Part shown: piece after piece, positions 61,621 to 64,000 of the stretch
How positions within the stretch are numbered: the first letter of the stretch is position 1
Layout of the letters: each line of letters begins with the position of its first letter
From: Bacteroidales bacterium
GTDB taxonomy: Bacteria; Bacteroidota; Bacteroidia; Bacteroidales; FEN-979
Direction of reading: 5' to 3'
Assembly: GCA_023231005.1 (NCBI GenBank)
Contig: JALNWG010000004.1
Coordinates: 62,001-126,000 of the forward strand
DNA length: 64,000 nucleotides
Program-made: the position numbers and the translations under genes
The notes under the pieces: model-generated
Told to the model about the DNA's origin: nothing
What the model saw: only the letters and a program-made list of their open reading frames with translations
Database searches by the model: none

Positions 61621-62925
61621 CTATTTCTTCCCTTTCTGATTGTTTTGTTCCTTTTTCTTCCCAGCGTCCAGTTTGAATTTGATCGGGAGGCCGAATTTGA
61701 CCACGACGGGTTTGCCTTGTAACTCTGCCGGCTCCCACTTGGGCATTAATTTAACTACCCTCATGGCCTCTTCATTGCAACCGCCTCCGATTCCACGGAG
61801 GAGCTCCACCCCGGTGATGCTGCCATCCGTCTCCACGTTGAAGGAAACAAAGACCGTCCCCTGGATATTATTACGTATCGCTTCATCCGGGTATTTAATG
61901 TTTTCCTGAAAAAATTTAATACGCGCCTCTTCCCCATCCGGGAATGAAGGCTGTATTTCGGGAATGGGGTATTTCTTTTTTTTGGTATCCTGAGCAGGAA
62001 CCTCTTTCGATTGTTGGCTTCCGGCTGTTAAATAGATTTTTTCCGGAACGGATAATTTTGGGGAAGTACTTGCTCCGAAAAGCATACCTGTTACAATCAC
62101 TGCGGGAATGGCCAACAGAATTTTACCGATAGCCCAGTTCCCTGAACGGCTTTTTGTCATCATTGTGATTCGTTTTTTGATTTGTGAAATATTGAAATTG
62201 TTTGACAGGTTATTCACCCGTATCCCCATGGTTTCATTCAAAATAAGCTGTTGATAATCGGGAGAAGAAATACCCTCGCGGATTACACCTTCGTCGGCGA
62301 GGAATTCATGAATATTTTTAAGTTCCCGCTGAATCAACCATGCAAAAGGATTAAACCATTGAATGATGATCAGCATATTCCCCAGAATCAGGTCAAAGGT
62401 ATGAGCCTGACGGATATGTACCTGTTCGTGGGCCAGAATCGTTTCCAGATTTTCGGGGACAATGTTGGTTTCATTGATGAAGATCATATTAAAAAAGGAG
62501 AAAGGAGAATAGCCGTGATCAACCAGCACGACCTTGTTGTCATTGATTCTTTTAATTCCCGAGCGGTGTACCAGAAGCAACAGTTGAAGGGTCTGAACCA
62601 GGAAACGGATCAGTAAGACGACGACTCCGGTGAAATAGATGATCCAAGCAATTTCAAACCATTGAAAATGACTGATCACACGCTCCTCCATTTTGTCTGG
62701 TGTTATCAGTACCGGTTCCAGGATGGTTACCAGGGCCGAGACCGGTTCCTGCATCACCCGGTGAAAAGGGAACAAGGGGATCAGTAAAGAAAGAATTCCG
62801 GCAAAGATCAAAAACAACCGGTTCATTTGGAAGAAGGTGTCCCTGCGAAGGAATATCCAGTAGATAAAGAAAAGCGTGGTAAGGCAAAAAGCCGATTGCA
62901 TCAGGTAATAAAGAAGTACATTCAT
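61621..62925 (-). CDS. BlaR1-like M56 metallopeptidase with TonB C-terminal domain
   Basis: A 434-residue inner membrane protein. Transmembrane helices lie at about 3-25, 36-52 and 92-118, and a fourth at about 275-293. The cytoplasmic gluzincin motif is HEQVH (166-170), with a downstream ELKNIHEFLADE providing the third ligand. The C-terminal periplasmic part (about 335-425, IKYPDEAIRNNIQGTVFVSFNVETDGSI...KWEPAELQGKPV) is a TonB-type domain in place of the penicillin sensor of BlaR1. It should cleave the partner repressor on a signal. It overlaps blaI-like by 4 bases. Confidence 0.92.
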   Translation of the reverse strand: MNVLLYYLMQSAFCLTTLFFIYWIFLRRDTFFQMNRLFLIFAGILSLLIPLFPFHRVMQEPVSALVTILEPVLITPDKMEERVISHFQWFEIAWIIYFTGVVVLLIRFLVQTLQLLLLVHRSGIKRINDNKVVLVDHGYSPFSFFNMIFINETNIVPENLETILAHEQVHIRQAHTFDLILGNMLIIIQWFNPFAWLIQRELKNIHEFLADEGVIREGISSPDYQQLILNETMGIRVNNLSNNFNISQIKKRITMMTKSRSGNWAIGKILLAIPAVIVTGMLFGASTSPKLSVPEKIYLTAGSQQSKEVPAQDTKKKKYPIPEIQPSFPDGEEARIKFFQENIKYPDEAIRNNIQGTVFVSFNVETDGSITGVELLRGIGGGCNEEAMRVVKLMPKWEPAELQGKPVVVKFGLPIKFKLDAGKKKEQNNQKGKK

Positions 62926-63326
62926 AACTTTGACTTTTTTTGTTTCTCAATTTCATTACCAATTATATTCTGGATCTCTTCCAGTTCACTAAGGGTCATT
63001 TTTTTTTCGGATGTAAAGAAAGAAGCCAACGATTTAAAGGAGTTTCCGAAATAGTTGTTTAAAAAATTCCCGAAATGAGCGCTGGAATATTCATCCTTGC
63101 TTACAATGGGGAAGTATTCATAAGTATGGCCATAAGCTTTGTGTCCGACGAATCCTTTTTGTTCAAGGATCCGGATAATGGTAGAAACGGTATTATAGGC
63201 AGGTTTGGGTTTGGGAAAATGATCCAGGATGTCGTGTACCATTCCTTTTTCAATCTTCCACAATACCTGCATTACCTGTTCTTCGGCACGGGTTAGTTCG
63301 CGGATAGATTGTTTTTGCTTATTCAT
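62922..63326 (-). CDS. BlaI/MecI/CopY-family transcriptional repressor
   Basis: A 134-residue winged-helix repressor: RELTRAEEQVMQVLWKIEKGMVHDILDHFPKPKPAYNTVSTIIRILEQKGFVGHKAYGHTYEYFPIVSKDEY, the standard BlaI DNA-binding and hinge region. A C-terminal dimerisation helix follows. In the family it represses its own operon until the M56 protease cleaves it. The four-base overlap with the protease gene is the usual arrangement in Bacteroidota. The TPR gene precedes the sequence on the complement, ending upstream at 63333. Confidence 0.95.
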   Translation of the reverse strand: MNKQKQSIRELTRAEEQVMQVLWKIEKGMVHDILDHFPKPKPAYNTVSTIIRILEQKGFVGHKAYGHTYEYFPIVSKDEYSSAHFGNFLNNYFGNSFKSLASFFTSEKKMTLSELEEIQNIIGNEIEKQKKSKL

Positions 63327-63332
63327 GAGTCT

Positions 63333-64000
63333 CTATTTTTTTAAAGTTCCGATCAGTTCTTCTATTCTTCGGGCAGCAAAATCAACGTTGGAGTATTGAC
63401 GGGGAGCCTTCAGCGATTGCAATGGATCCCCGATGGAAGATGTTCGATTAGCTTCCCGGGTTAAGGCAGAAGTATCCTCTTGCACCGATTGAGGTTTATC
63501 CTCGCGTGATTTTTCTTCATTTTTTATAAACTCCTGATAATAAGTCAGGGCTTCTTTCGGTTGCCGGAGGTAATAATCGTACTGATAAGCAATCCTGAAA
63601 AGTGACAGATTATTATCAGGATTGATCTCCCGGGCTTTCATCAGGATCACCAGAGCAGTGTCACTCAGGCCACGTTCGTTGTAAACTCCAGCCAGTTCAA
63701 CATAGATGGAAGATAAAAAATGGATGGAGGGCATCAGCAGTTTCAGCGTTTTGTTAAGATAGATTAGGCCAGTGTCGAGCAGCATGGAACGATAGGCAGA
63801 TACGCCATAGTAGAAACACATTTCCGAGTCGGTGGTATCCATTCTGTATGCTTCGGCAAACAAAGGTTCAGCCCGATCATACAACTCCTGTTTATAGTAA
63901 CAAAGTCCGAGGTATTTCCGGGTAAATTTTGAATCATCACCCAATTCAATTCCTTTTAAAAATCTTTTCTCCGCCAGGTAATAGTCTTTTAGCAGATAAC
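63333..64000 (-). CDS. TPR-repeat protein, partial at window end
   Basis: The reading frame is open to the last base of the window, so the N-terminus is missing; at least 221 residues are present. Tetratricopeptide repeats are visible: AEKRFLKGIELGDDSKFTRKYLG, YDRAEPLFAEAYRMDTTDSEMCFYYG and SDTALVILMKAREINPDNNLSLFRIA, with YYLRQPKEALTYYQEF following. The C-terminus is Ser/Lys-rich and ends RRIEELIGTLKK. A scaffold role is likely. An internal TTG at 63944 should not be taken as the start. It lies directly before the BlaI gene (6-base gap) on the same strand and may be co-transcribed. Confidence 0.85.
   Translation of the reverse strand, partial: YLLKDYYLAEKRFLKGIELGDDSKFTRKYLGLCYYKQELYDRAEPLFAEAYRMDTTDSEMCFYYGVSAYRSMLLDTGLIYLNKTLKLLMPSIHFLSSIYVELAGVYNERGLSDTALVILMKAREINPDNNLSLFRIAYQYDYYLRQPKEALTYYQEFIKNEEKSREDKPQSVQEDTSALTREANRTSSIGDPLQSLKAPRQYSNVDFAARRIEELIGTLKK

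Overview
The window is chromosomal DNA from a member of the Bacteroidota, most likely class Bacteroidia. The signs are: many secreted proteins with type IX secretion (T9SS) C-terminal sorting domains; DUF4270 and half-length GT5 'glycogen synthase' families next to glmS; an atpDC pair apart from the other ATP synthase genes; an ileS-dksA-lspA cluster; and promoters of the Bacteroidota type (TAnnTTTG at -7, little use of Shine-Dalgarno). No rRNA is present and there is one tRNA (Phe). The family or genus cannot be fixed from the sequence alone.

Layout. 1-3.6 kb: a Spy-like secreted protein, a large PAS hybrid histidine kinase and a small lipoprotein. 3.6-8.7 kb: tRNA-Phe, then coaX, an outer-membrane protein, lptC and a PpiD/SurA-like periplasmic foldase, ending at a good terminator. 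8.7-16.4 kb: a PKD lipoprotein, atpC/atpD, an M23-LysM peptidase and ileS-dksA-lspA. 16.4-18.5 kb: a nitroreductase remnant, pspC, a PAS-only protein and a secreted endonuclease I. 18.5-21.2 kb: the yceD-rpmF-plsX-fabH operon of fatty acid and phospholipid initiation. 21.4-27 kb: a 1077-residue multi-domain flavo/iron-sulfur oxidoreductase and three unrecognised envelope or secreted proteins. 27-31.4 kb: GT5-like protein, DUF4270 lipoprotein and glmS.

31.4-34.8 kb is a decayed accessory island. It holds a short Bro-like fragment, an attC-like inverted repeat, an XRE regulator with a truncated partner and a beta-class DNA methyltransferase, the tail of a GH108 muramidase, a 242-bp array of 11-bp repeats, an intact antitoxin with a stop-interrupted HI1419-type toxin, and an internally deleted formylglycine-generating-enzyme gene. 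34.8-41 kb returns to housekeeping and secreted enzymes: M28 peptidase, MBL hydrolase, cold-shock protein, Fe-type SOD and S41 protease.

41-55 kb is a second accessory stretch. An AAA/DUF4143 ATPase gene is flanked by short relics of T9SS-domain coding sequence, followed by seven minus-strand T9SS cargo genes or fragments. These include a near-identical paralog pair, a headless fragment, and a gingipain-type C25 protease whose reading frame has an in-frame TGA just after the signal peptide. 55.5-64 kb holds an alpha/beta hydrolase, a tightly packed MacA-MacB-permease-LytS-LytTR operon, and a BlaI/BlaR1-TonB pair with a TPR protein that runs off the window end.

No single complete new system stands out. 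The strongest leads are the interrupted C25 protease, the 11-bp phased array beside a half-dead toxin-antitoxin locus, the fused oxidoreductase, and the cassette-like insertion flanked by sorting-domain relics.
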